In this document: piece after piece, positions 1-9,552 of the stretch
Layout of the letters: each line of letters begins with the position of its first letter
Numbering within the stretch: position 1 is the stretch's first letter
Assembly: GCA_964636945.1 (NCBI GenBank)
Contig: CAZWVH010000001.1
Span: 1 to 64,000, forward strand
Direction of reading: 5' to 3'
Origin: CAZADA01 sp964636945
Lineage (GTDB): Bacteria; Pseudomonadota; Alphaproteobacteria; Caulobacterales; Maricaulaceae
Length of the DNA stretch: 64,000 nucleotides
The notes under the pieces: generated by a model
What the model saw: the letters and a program-made list of their open reading frames with translations, nothing else
Told to the model about the DNA's origin: nothing
Databases searched by the model: none
Program-made: the position numbers and the translations under genes

Positions 1-1
1 G

Positions 2-181
2 GAGCGAAACCGGGCCAAGCGGCGCTTGCGCGAAGCGGCCCGGCAGCTTGCGCCGCTTTATGCGCGACCTGGGGCTGACTATGTATTTATCGCGCGGGCG
101 AGCACGAGTGCGCGCGACTGGCCTGGTTTGCTTGACGATGTGAAAAGCGCATTGATAACGCTGAGCCAGGATCAGACTTAA
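2..181 (+). CDS. rnpA: Ribonuclease P protein component, C-terminal part
   Basis: The reading frame is open from the window edge to TAA and encodes the last 59 residues. It contains RNRAKRRLREAAR, the basic RNR helix that is the signature of the RNase P protein. RnpA is the protein cofactor of the M1 RNA ribozyme that trims the 5' leaders of tRNA precursors. The rnpA-yidC-engB order is the usual one in Alphaproteobacteria, where rpmH normally lies just upstream, outside this window. The 5' part is missing only because the window starts inside the gene. The frame is too short for automatic ORF lists but the call is secure. Confidence 0.93.
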   Translation, partial: ERNRAKRRLREAARQLAPLYARPGADYVFIARASTSARDWPGLLDDVKSALITLSQDQT

Positions 182-253
182 AGCATTGCCGGTGCGCGCT
201 GGACGGGGCCAGTACGCAACACAGCGGCTTTGTATCACCACAGGCGCACGACC

Positions 254-2278
254 ATGGATGACAATAAACGACTGCTGCTCGCCCTGGTGCTATCCACCCT
301 GGTGATGTTGGCGTGGATGGCGTTTTTTAGCCCCACGCCAGAACCGGCCGAACCCAATCCACAGGGCGGCGTGAACGGGGAGCAAACCCAAACAGCGGAT
401 GGACCCGGCGCTGCGATGACCACGCCGCTCGGTGCGCCCGCGTCGGTCGACCGCGAGACCGCACTGGCGGAGCGGCGCTCTATCCGCATCGAGACGCCGG
501 CGCTCAAGGGGTCGATCCGTTTGGACGGCGCGCGCATCGATGACCTTGAATTGATGGATTATCGCCAGGAAGTCGATGACAACAGCCCGCCCGTTGTGCT
601 GCTGCGCCCGAGCGAGACCGAAAGCGGTTATTATGCGTTCCACGGATGGCGGCAAATCGGGGCCGATGACGCGGACACGCCAGGGATCAACACGCCTTGG
701 CAACAGGTCGACGGCGATGTCCTGACGCCCGAAACGCCCATTTCCCTTTCTTACGCCAATGATGACGGGCTATTTTTCACCCGCACCATATCGGTGGACG
801 AACACTACATGTTCACCATCACCGACGAGGTGGCGAATAATTCCGGCGAAGCGGCCACCTTTCGCCATTTCGGCGCGGTCTTGCGTGAGGGCATTCCCGA
901 TGACCTTACTAACTTCATGATTTTGCATGAAGGCGCGGTGGGCGTGTTCAATGACGCGGTCTATCAGCGCAAATACAAGAAACTGGCCGGCGACCAACGC
1001 CGCGCTGCGGATGATCGCAGCGTTTATGCGAAGTCAGAACCGATCGCCAGTGATGGGTGGCTGGGCTTCACCGACAAATACTGGCTCACCGCTTTGATTG
1101 CCCCGCAAATTGACGGGGGAAGCGCGAGCGTCCCCGCGGCCGAAATCGCCACACCCGGCGACCCCTTGGGCGGTGTTGAGTTGTCTGCGCGCGCAGGCTA
1201 TCGCGTGATCCGCCCGGCCGATGAGAATACCGCCACCTACACAGCAGAAACCTGGGTTGACGGCCTCATGGTGGCCCAAGGTGAAAAGCTGACGGTGACG
1301 GCGCACATGTTCGCCGGGGCCAAGGATGTGGCGTTACTCAACGGCTATCGCGAAGACATTGGCATTAACAAGTTTCAATGGGCGGTGGATTGGGGCCGGA
1401 TGGCCGGCATTTTGACCAAGCCATTCTTCTACACGCTCGATACCTTCCAGGAGTGGACGGGCAGCTTTGGTCTCGCGATTCTCATGCTCACCATTGTGGT
1501 GAAGGCCGTGTTCTTCCCGCTCGCCAACGCATCCTATAAGTCCATGGCGAAGATGAAGAAACTTCAGCCCAAAATGACCAAGATGCGCGAGCGGCACAAA
1601 GATGACCCTCAAGTGCTCCAGCGCAAAATGCTGGAGCTCTATAAAAAGGAAAAGGTGAACCCGCTGGCGGGCTGTCTGCCGCTGATCCCTCAAATGTTTG
1701 TCTTTTTCGCGCTCTATAAGACGCTATTCGTGACCATTGAAATGCGCCATGCGCCATTTTTTGGTTGGATCCAAGACCTATCAGCGCCCGATCCCACCAA
1801 TGTGTGGAATCTGTTTGGGCTGATCCCCTACGACCCTGCCTCAGTTCCCCTGATTGGCGGCCTTATTGGCGCGGGTGGATTTTTGGCGCTTGGCGCCTGG
1901 CCCATCATCATGGGCATTTCCATGTGGGCCATGCAAACGCTGAACCCTCCCCCGCCTGATCCGATGCAGGCGCGGATTTTCGGCCTAATGCCGATCATCT
2001 TCACCTTTGTGCTGGCGGGTTTCGCCGCCGGCTTGGTGATCTACTGGACTTGGAACAATATTCTGTCATTCCTCCAGCAATACATCATCATAAGACGTCA
2101 AAAGGTGGACACGCCCATCGGCAGCTTTCTGGCGCGCAATTACGAACGGATGAAAAAGGGTGAAATGACCCCCGCCACCATGGCCAAGTCCGTCAACTCT
2201 GGATTTGCTTCGGCCGGCCGCCGGCTGAAAAATGGCGCCCAGTCGATCAAGGACCGCTTTTCAGGAGCGGGCCGCTGA
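254..2278 (+). CDS. yidC: Membrane protein insertase YidC
   Basis: 674 aa. YidC inserts and folds inner-membrane proteins alone or with SecYEG. One N-terminal transmembrane segment (about residues 6-25) is followed by a large periplasmic beta domain and, after about residue 390, the five-helix core with the cytoplasmic loop [15 protein letters not shown] and the [14 protein letters not shown] segment. The groove arginine of E. coli YidC (in TIVVxAVFFPL) is a lysine here, a substitution I recall from other Alphaproteobacteria. The frame also opens at a TTG 24 nt upstream. I chose ATG 254 because [10 protein letters not shown] is the standard N-terminus. engB follows after 2 nt, so the two are probably co-transcribed. 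Confidence 0.97.
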   Translation: MDDNKRLLLALVLSTLVMLAWMAFFSPTPEPAEPNPQGGVNGEQTQTADGPGAAMTTPLGAPASVDRETALAERRSIRIETPALKGSIRLDGARIDDLELMDYRQEVDDNSPPVVLLRPSETESGYYAFHGWRQIGADDADTPGINTPWQQVDGDVLTPETPISLSYANDDGLFFTRTISVDEHYMFTITDEVANNSGEAATFRHFGAVLREGIPDDLTNFMILHEGAVGVFNDAVYQRKYKKLAGDQRRAADDRSVYAKSEPIASDGWLGFTDKYWLTALIAPQIDGGSASVPAAEIATPGDPLGGVELSARAGYRVIRPADENTATYTAETWVDGLMVAQGEKLTVTAHMFAGAKDVALLNGYREDIGINKFQWAVDWGRMAGILTKPFFYTLDTFQEWTGSFGLAILMLTIVVKAVFFPLANASYKSMAKMKKLQPKMTKMRERHKDDPQVLQRKMLELYKKEKVNPLAGCLPLIPQMFVFFALYKTLFVTIEMRHAPFFGWIQDLSAPDPTNVWNLFGLIPYDPASVPLIGGLIGAGGFLALGAWPIIMGISMWAMQTLNPPPPDPMQARIFGLMPIIFTFVLAGFAAGLVIYWTWNNILSFLQQYIIIRRQKVDTPIGSFLARNYERMKKGEMTPATMAKSVNSGFASAGRRLKNGAQSIKDRFSGAGR

Positions 2279-2280
2279 GC

Positions 2281-2940
2281 ATGGACGATCCCGATCTCGA
2301 TCTGGAGGCGGGACGGCTATTGTTCGCCCGGCCCATTGACTTCATGCTCGGCGTGACGCGTTTGAATGATCTTCCACCGCCCACATCGCCTGAGATCGCC
2401 TTCGCCGGCCGGTCGAATGTGGGTAAGTCCAGCTTGATCAATGCATTGACCGGCCGAAAAGCGCTAGCACGCACCTCCAATGCACCCGGGCGCACGCGGG
2501 AACTGAATTTCTTCTACATAGACTGCGTCCTGCGGCTTGTCGACCTGCCGGGCTTTGTGTTCGCCACCGCCCCTAAGACCATTGTGGAGCGGTGGACCGT
2601 GCTCACACGGGATTATCTGCGAGGGCGGGCGAATTTGGCGCGTGTGTTCTTGTTAATTGATGGCCGACGGGGCGTGGGCGGCAATGACGAAGGCGTGATG
2701 GACGCGCTGGACGAGGCGGCTGTCAGCTATCAAATCGTGGTGACGAAGCTTGATAAGTTGAAGATGGACGAGCGCGATCCACAACTCGAGGCTGTGCGGC
2801 GGAAGATTGCCAAGCGTCCGGCCGCTTTTCCGCGCATTGTGGCGACTTCGAGCGAAAAACGCCTTGGCATTGACGTATTGCGTGCGGAAATTGCACTGCT
2901 TTTGTCACAAATGCCGCGGAGTGAAGGAGTGTCTGTATGA
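2281..2940 (+). CDS. engB: Ribosome biogenesis GTPase EngB/YihA/YsxC
   Basis: 219 aa, normal length for this TrmE-Era-EngA-EngB GTPase, which is needed for late 50S subunit assembly. The motifs run in order: G1 GRSNVGKS (residues 43-50), G2 in [14 protein letters not shown]3 DLPG, G4 TKLD and G5 around SSEK. It starts 2 nt after yidC stops, and its own stop overlaps the next gene's start (ATGA), so yidC, engB and the DUF1036 gene look like one transcription unit. In many relatives argB follows engB, but it does not here. Confidence 0.96.
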   Translation: MDDPDLDLEAGRLLFARPIDFMLGVTRLNDLPPPTSPEIAFAGRSNVGKSSLINALTGRKALARTSNAPGRTRELNFFYIDCVLRLVDLPGFVFATAPKTIVERWTVLTRDYLRGRANLARVFLLIDGRRGVGGNDEGVMDALDEAAVSYQIVVTKLDKLKMDERDPQLEAVRRKIAKRPAAFPRIVATSSEKRLGIDVLRAEIALLLSQMPRSEGVSV

Positions 2941-4013
2941 ATACCGTCCGGATTGCGTTTTCTTTCCGGTTTCTCGCCCTCTGCGCGATGTGCGCGCTTG
3001 CCAGTATGGCGCTCCCCGGCGCGGCAAAAGCCGAGTGGCGATTGTGCAACGACTCGAGCTTTGTGGTTGAAGCCGCAGTTGGCTACCAAGATGGCGGCAA
3101 TGTGTGGACAGAAGGCTGGGTGCGCATTCGCCCGGGCGGGTGCACAACCGCGATCGAACGCGAGCTCATTCCCGGCGAACATTATCTGTACGCCCGGTCG
3201 TCCTCAGCCCACCAAGGCGGACGACGTGAATGGGCCAATGATATCGAATTGTGCGTGGACGACGTGGAAGAAAACTTTCTGTTCTCCAATGGTGTTCAGT
3301 GCGAATCGGTGGGCGCATCCACGCGATCATTTGCTGCAATTACCGTGGACGCGTCGACCTGGCGCACGCGTTTTGTCGAGCCGCGAGAGCCCACGCCTGG
3401 CCGCCGCATCACATCTGAGAACGCCAGAGCGGGCGGCATCCAACGCTTGTTGAGCGATGCGGGCTATTACGATGCGTCACGCATTGATGGGATCCCTGGC
3501 CGGCGCACCGAAAATGCGGTTCGCGAATTTCTTAATGAGATTGGCCGCACCCGCCGTCCCGGCGACAATGAATTGATCGACTTGCTCGAACGCCAAGCAA
3601 AGACCAATGCCGAACGTCGGGGCCTCACGGTCTGCAATCGGCTGTCGGATGACGTGGAAGCGGGAGAGAGCATTTGGGCCGCGATTGCGGCGCGACGCGA
3701 CAGTGCCTGGGAGTCGCGTGGATGGTGGCGTCTTGCGCCCACCGAATGCGCCACATTGGCGAACGAAGAAGTCAATGGCAGCGACTATTATCTCTATGCC
3801 GGCATTTTGGAGGAGGAAGGCGAGCGCATTCTCAAGTCAGGAGAAGAAACCTTCTGTTTAGCTCGTGGGCGTTTTGCTATTGTTGGCCGCACCCGCTGTG
3901 AAGAGCGCGGCTACAGCGAAGGCAAGTTTGTGAGCGTGCAAAGCGAGGGATCAGCCACCGTTATTGACCTCACCTCCGAGCAATTCAGTGACACGGTGGT
4001 GTTTCAGGACTAG
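2937..4013 (+). CDS. Secreted DUF1036 protein with central peptidoglycan-binding-like domain
   Basis: 358 aa. A signal peptide (about residues 1-32, cleaved after AKA) is followed by a DUF1036 domain ([18 protein letters not shown], then a CTTAI-type Cys). Next come a PG_binding_1-like segment ([19 protein letters not shown]...TENAVREFL) and a second DUF1036 copy ([21 protein letters not shown]). DUF1036 is a Cys-rich domain found mainly in Alphaproteobacteria, with no agreed function. The domain order suggests an envelope protein that contacts peptidoglycan (inference). The 4-nt overlap with engB suggests translational coupling. A GNAT or enzyme function can be excluded from the sequence, but nothing more precise can be said. 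Confidence 0.8.
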   Translation: MNTVRIAFSFRFLALCAMCALASMALPGAAKAEWRLCNDSSFVVEAAVGYQDGGNVWTEGWVRIRPGGCTTAIERELIPGEHYLYARSSSAHQGGRREWANDIELCVDDVEENFLFSNGVQCESVGASTRSFAAITVDASTWRTRFVEPREPTPGRRITSENARAGGIQRLLSDAGYYDASRIDGIPGRRTENAVREFLNEIGRTRRPGDNELIDLLERQAKTNAERRGLTVCNRLSDDVEAGESIWAAIAARRDSAWESRGWWRLAPTECATLANEEVNGSDYYLYAGILEEEGERILKSGEETFCLARGRFAIVGRTRCEERGYSEGKFVSVQSEGSATVIDLTSEQFSDTVVFQD

Positions 4014-4022
4014 ATCCCCACC

Positions 4023-4742
4023 ATGTCCGATCTGAAAAAATTATGCGGCACCGAAGTGTGGGTATTTGATCTCGACAATACCCTCTACCCATCGGAAACG
4101 AATCTGTTTGCTCAAGTGGACCAACGCATGACGGCGTTCATTGCCAGCCTGCTTGAGCTGCCGGCCAACGATGCGCGTAAGGTCCAAAAGGAATACTATG
4201 CCCAATACGGCACCACATTGTTTGGCCTGATGAAGCGTCACCATGTGGATCCGGAACATTTCCTGGACTATGTTCATGACATCGACTTTGCCGCGCTGAA
4301 TCCGTGTGACGTGTTGCGTGGGCGAATCGCCACATTACCAGGCAAGAAATACGTCTTCACCAACGGCTCGCGAGACTATGCCGAACGGGTGCTCGAAGCG
4401 CGCGGCTTGAGCGATTTATTTGATGGCCTGTTTGACATCAGTGCAGCCGAACTGACGCCCAAGCCACATCGCGAAGCGTATGATCGATTTCTGTCCGCAT
4501 TCCAAATCGCTCCAAGCACCGCCACCATGTTCGAAGACATTCCGCGCAATCTCGAAATGCCTTACGCGATGGGTATGACGACAGTGCTTGTGCGCACCGC
4601 CATGGATTGGAGCCACGAACCGGCAGGGGCGCGACCGGCTGGGACCGATGACGCCTACGACCATGTTCACTATTGCACCAGCGACCTTGCGGAATTCCTC
4701 GGCGGCGTTCACCACGCTCTCAACGCTAGGTCTGACACATAG
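4023..4742 (+). CDS. HAD-family pyrimidine 5'-nucleotidase
   Basis: 239 aa. The HAD motif I VWVFDLDNTLYP (nucleophile Asp16, acid/base Asp18) is followed by the helical cap segment YYAQYGTTLFGLM, motif II VFTNGS, motif III Lys in LTPKPHREAY and motif IV MFEDIPRNLEMP. This pattern (DLDNTLYP...YGTTLxGL) marks the Sdt1/YjjG-like group, which removes phosphate from pyrimidine monophosphates. It sits immediately before dapD (3 nt gap), an arrangement I recall as common in Alphaproteobacteria. The substrate is by family only. Confidence 0.86.
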   Translation: MSDLKKLCGTEVWVFDLDNTLYPSETNLFAQVDQRMTAFIASLLELPANDARKVQKEYYAQYGTTLFGLMKRHHVDPEHFLDYVHDIDFAALNPCDVLRGRIATLPGKKYVFTNGSRDYAERVLEARGLSDLFDGLFDISAAELTPKPHREAYDRFLSAFQIAPSTATMFEDIPRNLEMPYAMGMTTVLVRTAMDWSHEPAGARPAGTDDAYDHVHYCTSDLAEFLGGVHHALNARSDT

Positions 4743-4745
4743 ACA

Positions 4746-5606
4746 ATGGGGGCAACCATCATGATGGCGATGCCGGCGGCTGAAGCCGCCATAAACGAGG
4801 CATGGGAACAACGCAACGACCTCACCGACGCGCTCAAGGCGTCGGCTCGCCCCGCCGTGGACGCCGCGCTCGAGGCGCTTGACCGCGGCGAAGCGCGCGT
4901 AGCGTCCCCAAACGCGGATGGCGAGTGGCGCGTCCATGAATGGCTGAAAAAGGCTGTTCTGCTGAGCTTTCGCTTTCGTGAAATGCGGCTCACACCGTCC
5001 GCTCCGGTTAAGGGGCTGCATCAATGGTGGGATAAGGTCCCCCTCAAGACCGATGGCTGGACAGCCGAAGACTTTACTGAGGCGGGGTTTCGCTTCGTGC
5101 CACACGCCACTGTCCGCCATGGCGCATATGTTGCGCCCGGCGCCGTGCTTATGCCCTCCTATGTCAATATCGGCGCTTATGTGGACAGTGGCGCGATGAT
5201 CGATACCTGGGCCACTGTGGGCAGTTGCGCGCAGATTGGGAAAAATGTGCACATCTCTGGCGGGGCAGGAATCGGGGGCGTGCTCGAGCCGCTGCAAGCC
5301 GCGCCGACGATCATTGAGGATAACTGCTTTATCGGTGCGCGTAGCGAGGTTGCCGAAGGCGTGATTGTGCGCAAGGGCGCCGTATTGGCCATGGGCGTAT
5401 TTGTGTCCCAGTCCACCAAAATCGTCGATCGTGACAGCGGCGAGGTCACCTATGGCGAGATCCCCGAAGGCGCGGTTGTCGTCCCGGGTGTGCTCCCGGA
5501 CAAAAAGCGAAAGCACGGCCCGCACTTGGCCTGCGCGGTGATCATCAAGCGTGTGGACGAACGTACGCGCTCCAAAACCAGTATCAATGAGCTGTTAAGG
5601 GGGTGA
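4746..5606 (+). CDS. dapD: Tetrahydrodipicolinate N-succinyltransferase
   Basis: 286 aa. DapD succinylates tetrahydrodipicolinate in the succinylase branch of DAP/lysine synthesis, supplying peptidoglycan with meso-DAP. An N-terminal helical domain precedes a left-handed beta helix of hexapeptide repeats ([19 protein letters not shown]...[19 protein letters not shown]), then the C-terminal segment with [19 protein letters not shown]. The ATG at 4761 has a better-spaced GGGGG upstream (4748-4752) than the one at 4746, so the real start may be 15 nt further in. dapE lies 2.7 kb downstream and dapF at 29.9 kb, so the window holds three DAP-pathway genes. Confidence 0.95.
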   Translation: MGATIMMAMPAAEAAINEAWEQRNDLTDALKASARPAVDAALEALDRGEARVASPNADGEWRVHEWLKKAVLLSFRFREMRLTPSAPVKGLHQWWDKVPLKTDGWTAEDFTEAGFRFVPHATVRHGAYVAPGAVLMPSYVNIGAYVDSGAMIDTWATVGSCAQIGKNVHISGGAGIGGVLEPLQAAPTIIEDNCFIGARSEVAEGVIVRKGAVLAMGVFVSQSTKIVDRDSGEVTYGEIPEGAVVVPGVLPDKKRKHGPHLACAVIIKRVDERTRSKTSINELLRG

Positions 5607-5656
5607 GACGCCCCGCGCCCAGCTTCAAAACGCCTCTTTTCTGAAATTAGATCAGC

Positions 5657-5680
5657 ATTTATATTCCTCGTTATATAAAT
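5657..5680. promoter_or_regulatory. Palindromic operator upstream of the MarR gene
   Basis: Perfect inverted repeat ATTTATAT, 8-nt spacer, ATATAAAT, ending 19 nt before the MarR start codon. Half-site length, AT-richness and position match a MarR-family self-regulatory site, and it lies in the most AT-rich stretch of this region. Autoregulation is inferred. Confidence 0.7.
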
Positions 5681-5699
5681 AGTTTGATTGAGCTGAATT

Positions 5700-6179
5700 A
5701 TGCAGGATATTGTTCGCGAACTGGGGTTTTTGTGTCTCGGCACGCGGTTCAAACGCATTGGCGAACGGCTACAGGCGGACACGCAAGCTTTGATCGACGG
5801 CGCCGGGTTTGCGGTGCAGGTGCACAATTACCCCCTGCTCGCCGCGCTCGACCGGCTTGGACCGCTGACCATTGGTGAATTGGTCGACGCGCTGGGCATT
5901 ACCCAGCCCGGCGTCACTCGCAATGTGGCGAAACTTACCGAAGATGGCCTTCTCGTCGTGCGCAGCGCCCCAGATGACCAGCGTAAGCGAATTGTCGCTC
6001 TTTCCCCCCGTGGACACGAGGTCGTGAACGCATCAAAGCAAGAACTTTGGCCTTTGGTCGAAGCCGCGGTGCGTGACGCATGTGCGGACCGCGATGGCCC
6101 GTTGCTCGATCTTTTGGGCGCGTTGGAAGACGCATTGGCTGATGCGCCGCTTGCGTCGCGCAAGGAGGCAGTCGCATGA
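5700..6179 (+). CDS. MarR-family transcriptional regulator
   Basis: 159 aa winged-helix protein. The core runs from LGPLTIGELVDALGITQPGVTRNVAKLTEDGLL (helix-turn-helix) to VVRSAPDDQRKRIVALSPRG, the wing with the family-typical D-D-x-R. MarR dimers bind palindromes and usually repress a neighbouring gene until a small ligand or oxidant releases them. The stop overlaps the start of the GNAT gene (ATGA), so the two are one operon, and a palindrome sits just upstream. The ligand cannot be read from the sequence. Confidence 0.88.
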   Translation: MQDIVRELGFLCLGTRFKRIGERLQADTQALIDGAGFAVQVHNYPLLAALDRLGPLTIGELVDALGITQPGVTRNVAKLTEDGLLVVRSAPDDQRKRIVALSPRGHEVVNASKQELWPLVEAAVRDACADRDGPLLDLLGALEDALADAPLASRKEAVA

Positions 6180-6958
6180 CGACCGAAGCGATCTATGAGC
6201 ATGTATTGGACCGACCCATCTGGTCGACTCTCACCAGCCGCCACGCCCAATTCGCTCAGGGTACAGAACGCGCGCTGCGGTTTGATCCCGACATTGAGCC
6301 ATTCGCCGCTGCTCGCGATGACGACCCCGCCAGCCTCGCCGCGCTGACCCAATTGGCGCCCAAGGAAGGTCCTCTGATTTTGATGCAACGTGGCGTGGTT
6401 ATGGTGCCGGATGGTCTTCAGGCAACGGCTATGGCGGCCGGTGTGCAGATGATTGCTGAGCGTCCAATTGCGACACCCGCAATTGCCCATCCCATCGAGT
6501 TGCTGACCGACGCCCACCGAATGGAAATGATTGAACTGGCCAGTCTCACCAAGCCAGGACCGTTCCTGGCGCGTACGCATTCGCTGGGTGTTTTCTGGGG
6601 CGTACGCGTGAATGGCCGTCTGATAGCCATGGCGGGCGAACGCATGAAGCAGCCGGGCTACACCGAAGTGAGCGCGGTGTGCACTCACCCTGACTTCCGC
6701 GGCCAAGGGCTGGGTGGCGCACTATTGTCAAAAGTGGCGGCGGATATTCAGCAGCGGGGTGAGACGGCGTATCTACACGCCTTCGCTCACAATAGCGGCG
6801 CGATCGCGCTCTATGAAAAACTGGGATTTCGACTGCGATTGCCCATCACGTTTGCGATTCTGCGTCGCGAGGGGAGTCCGGTAACCCCAATCATACCATT
6901 TGCTCGGATTGAGCCGGCTTTCCCTCGATCGCCTGAACGATGTCGCGAGCGGTGTTAA
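6176..6958 (+). CDS. GNAT-family N-acetyltransferase
   Basis: 260 aa. The C-terminal half is a standard GNAT fold: FWGVRVNGRLIAMAGERM, EVSAVCTHPDFRGQGLGGAL (motif A with RGQGLG for acetyl-CoA pyrophosphate), then ALYEKLGFRLR (motif B). The N-terminal ~120 residues resemble the variable part of FR47-like acetyltransferases. It is translationally coupled to the MarR gene, so the regulator probably controls it and it may modify the molecule that the regulator senses (inference). The acceptor is unknown. Confidence 0.85.
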   Translation: MTTEAIYEHVLDRPIWSTLTSRHAQFAQGTERALRFDPDIEPFAAARDDDPASLAALTQLAPKEGPLILMQRGVVMVPDGLQATAMAAGVQMIAERPIATPAIAHPIELLTDAHRMEMIELASLTKPGPFLARTHSLGVFWGVRVNGRLIAMAGERMKQPGYTEVSAVCTHPDFRGQGLGGALLSKVAADIQQRGETAYLHAFAHNSGAIALYEKLGFRLRLPITFAILRREGSPVTPIIPFARIEPAFPRSPERCRERC

Positions 6959-7062
6959 CGCACCGGGGTGTAATGAGAACAATCCCATGCAGTTTATAGG
7001 ATCATCAGTGCGACTGAACACGGAGAGTGATCGAATTGCGCTTCCACTGAACGAGGGAAGCA

Positions 7063-7962
7063 TTAGTCGCCAAAAGCCGGATCACGATGAAATGGCGGTA
7101 GTGTTTGATCCAACAACATCGGCTCCAATCCCAGCCCACCCAAGTCCGACGTGGCGATGAAACGCCGGCCGCCAAGCGTCGGTTCAAACACTGCCGTACG
7201 AGTGCGAAGGTCGCGGGCTGCGAAGGCCTGAGCGCCAGACGACAACACCAATCGTGGGTTGGACCGCCATTCATCATCACCACGGCTGAACGCCAAGGAT
7301 GCAGACGTGTGACAGTCATCGCTTTGGGGCTGGTCCCATCGTGTGCGACAGTTTTCCAGGCCTTGCAGCACCCGTTGTGTCCCTGGCGAAACAGTGGAAA
7401 GCTGGGCCCCGGCGTCCGCTTTTGGAGCGAAATGACTGGGCTCTGCCGATGCAGGCGGAGTTACGGCGGCCTCATCCACTGGCGAATCAATTGCGGGTGG
7501 AGCAATGCGCTCCACCACAGGTGGGGCTGCGGAGCGCGCCTCCGGCGGAACGGAGCCAAAGCTATCGACCAGATCGACCGCCGCCGAGTTCAGTTGACGG
7601 GGCTCAATGATATTGGGCTGCTGAGCGGCGGCCCCGAACACGATCGACATTGGGCCAAGGGCATAGACAGCCATCGTATCGCCTGCTGCTTCCGACGAGA
7701 TTTGACGGGGCCAGTCCGCCTGAGCCAGGTCCGTCCAATTGATATTGGGCTGGGTTACGATGGGCGCGATCGAAGGTTGCTCGCCACGCGCCGATGTTGC
7801 TGGTCCAACGATCATGGCCTGGACAATGACGCAAAGGAACACGCCCATGGCCAAACGAGTTTGATTTGACTCAGCTAAGGCAAGCTGAACCACGCGACCG
7901 AGAGATTGACCTGCCCGGGAGATCGACCCGATTTGCAATTTGCCTGACATAGCCCTCGCCAT
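7063..7962 (-). CDS. Uncharacterised secreted or membrane-anchored protein
   Basis: 299 aa, no family recognised. A basic N-terminus of about 36 residues precedes a hydrophobic segment (LAMGVFLCVIVQAMIVG, about residues 38-54), giving either a long signal sequence or an N-in anchor. The rest is Pro/Ala/Gln rich, low in charge and ends in a small domain containing C-x7-DC (CRTRWDQPQSDDCH). A second ATG at 7950 has GAGGG just upstream and may be the true start. Codon usage looks like the neighbours'. The opposite strand is open for 254 codons but contains no recognisable domain, so I treat that as a shadow. Confidence 0.55.
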   Translation of the reverse strand: MARAMSGKLQIGSISRAGQSLGRVVQLALAESNQTRLAMGVFLCVIVQAMIVGPATSARGEQPSIAPIVTQPNINWTDLAQADWPRQISSEAAGDTMAVYALGPMSIVFGAAAQQPNIIEPRQLNSAAVDLVDSFGSVPPEARSAAPPVVERIAPPAIDSPVDEAAVTPPASAEPSHFAPKADAGAQLSTVSPGTQRVLQGLENCRTRWDQPQSDDCHTSASLAFSRGDDEWRSNPRLVLSSGAQAFAARDLRTRTAVFEPTLGGRRFIATSDLGGLGLEPMLLDQTLPPFHRDPAFGD

Positions 7963-8072
7963 CCCTTATCCACGGTAAGAGGTTAGACGCGAGTCTGCGC
8001 AAGTGGGAGTCACTGCCAATCAGATTCCTGTGTGTTAAGCAAAACTTAGGAGGATCAGGAAAACAGACGCGC

Positions 8073-8249
8073 ATGGCTGACAAATCGTCCCACATCCCGC
8101 CCGAACGGCCCCAACCGCCCAAAACGTTGGAACTTTTTCCAATGGAGCCCGGCGTGGAAGAAGAGCGCGTTTGGGTGCACGGTCACTGGCGCACCCAAAA
8201 GGGAAAAGCTGTTTATGTTGACGGCCACTGGCGCGTGAAGGCGCGTTAG
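8073..8249 (+). CDS. Small protein with two V-[WY]-V-x-G-H-W-R repeats
   Basis: 58 aa, shorter than automatic cut-offs. ATG at 8073, stop at 8247. A Pro-rich N-terminal half precedes two tandem copies of the same short motif, VWVHGHWR and VYVDGHWR, separated by six residues. The pattern resembles the YxWxxGxW repeats of small envelope proteins of Proteobacteria, but there is no signal peptide. A strong AGGAGG-type element (ACTTAGGAGGATC) lies 20 nt upstream, rather far from the ATG. It is divergent from the secreted protein at 7063-7962 and lies 26 nt before dapE. No function is known to me. Confidence 0.6.
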   Translation: MADKSSHIPPERPQPPKTLELFPMEPGVEEERVWVHGHWRTQKGKAVYVDGHWRVKAR

Positions 8250-8275
8250 GTCGGTCGAGATTTTCGCGCTATGTC

Positions 8276-9478
8276 ATGACCATGAGCGCACAATCGAGCA
8301 TATCCGTGACACGCCCAACCGAATTGACGGCCCCCCTCGCGCTATTGCGAACCCTGGTGGCGTGCAAAAGCGTGACACCCACGGATGACGGGGCGTTGGA
8401 CGTGGTTCAATCAGCGGCTGAAGCTTTAGGCTTTGCATGTCGCCGTTACCCCTTTGGCGAGGGCGCGGCGCGTGTGGACAATCTGTTCGCCAAGCGTGAC
8501 ACAGGCGTGGCCGGACCGCACTTTGCCTTTGCAGGCCATACCGATGTGGTGCCGCCCGGCGATGAAGCCGCCTGGCATTCGCCGCCGTTCAACGCCACGG
8601 AGCGCGAAGGCGCCCTCTATGGGCGCGGCGTGGCTGACATGAAGGGCGGCATTGCCGCATTTTTGGCGGCCGTGGCGCGGGTTCGGCCGGCGCGCGGTGC
8701 GATCAGTCTCATCATCACCGGAGACGAAGAAGGCCCAGCTGTCCACGGCACAAAACCATTGCTCGCCGCGCTTCACCAGGCCGGCGAACGCTTTGATCAC
8801 GCTTTGGTCGGCGAGCCCACCAGCCAAGAGACACTTGGCGATGTGATCAAAATCGGGCGGCGCGGCTCGTGCAATATCGCGGTCAGTGTTCGTGGAACAC
8901 AAGGTCACGTGGCGTATCCGGAAAAGGGGGACAATCCTGTGCCCGTCCTGCTTGAGCTGTTGAGTTCGCTCAGCGCGCGAAAACTTGACGGCGCCCGCGT
9001 GGATCATTTCCAACCGTCGAATCTGGAAATCACCACGATCGATGTGGGCAACCCCACTCACAATGTGATCCCGGCGAAAGCCACAGCCAAGTTGAATATC
9101 CGCTTCAATACCGCCCACCAGGGTGAGGACTTGATGCACTGGATTCAAAGCCAAGCAGAGGCCGTGCTTCAAACCCGAAGCTTCAGCGGCGCTATCGATC
9201 TCGACATAGCCGTCACCGGCGATGCGTTTTTAACGCCTGAAAGCGATTACACCGCATTGCTCCAAACGTCAGTGGCCGCAGAAACGGGGCAGTATCCATC
9301 CTTATCCACGGGAGGGGGAACGTCAGATGCGAGATTTATCAAGGATTATGCCCCTGTGGCCGAGCTAGGCCTGATCGGGGCCAGCATCCATCAAGTGAAT
9401 GAGCACGCCCGGTTGGACGACATTGAAAAGCTGACACGCATTTACGCCCGCATTCTTGACGGCTACTTCTCAGCATAG
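8276..9478 (+). CDS. dapE: Succinyl-diaminopimelate desuccinylase
   Basis: 400 aa M20-family zinc peptidase. DapE releases succinate from N-succinyl-LL-DAP, the step after DapD and aminotransfer. The metal and catalytic motifs are in place: FAGHTDVVPPGD (His, then Asp two residues on), GRGVADMKGG, ITGDEEGPAVHGT (catalytic Glu-Glu), LVGEPTS and the C-terminal STGGGTSDARF, with a later His in HQVNEHA. A second ATG lies 6 nt downstream and either could be used. The N-terminal ~15 residues are not conserved in the family as I know it. Confidence 0.95.
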   Translation: MTMSAQSSISVTRPTELTAPLALLRTLVACKSVTPTDDGALDVVQSAAEALGFACRRYPFGEGAARVDNLFAKRDTGVAGPHFAFAGHTDVVPPGDEAAWHSPPFNATEREGALYGRGVADMKGGIAAFLAAVARVRPARGAISLIITGDEEGPAVHGTKPLLAALHQAGERFDHALVGEPTSQETLGDVIKIGRRGSCNIAVSVRGTQGHVAYPEKGDNPVPVLLELLSSLSARKLDGARVDHFQPSNLEITTIDVGNPTHNVIPAKATAKLNIRFNTAHQGEDLMHWIQSQAEAVLQTRSFSGAIDLDIAVTGDAFLTPESDYTALLQTSVAAETGQYPSLSTGGGTSDARFIKDYAPVAELGLIGASIHQVNEHARLDDIEKLTRIYARILDGYFSA

Positions 9479-9552
9479 TCGACGTGATCCGGGCCGACCC
9501 GGGTGCGGCGACAAGGTGAGTTTGATCAACTGACGTGGGACTAGGCTTTTTG

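Noticed and set aside
4416..5525. Open frame of 369 codons on the minus strand opposite the HAD gene and dapD
   Set aside because: It is a shadow of two well-identified plus-strand genes; its product is Arg/His-rich and resembles nothing.
5828..6706. Open frame of 292 codons on the minus strand opposite MarR and GNAT
   Set aside because: Shadow of recognised genes with intact motifs; composition is typical of antisense translation in GC-rich DNA.
7105..7869. 254-codon plus-strand frame opposite the secreted unknown protein
   Set aside because: No domain or signal; the minus-strand frame has a membrane segment and normal composition, so it is more likely the gene.
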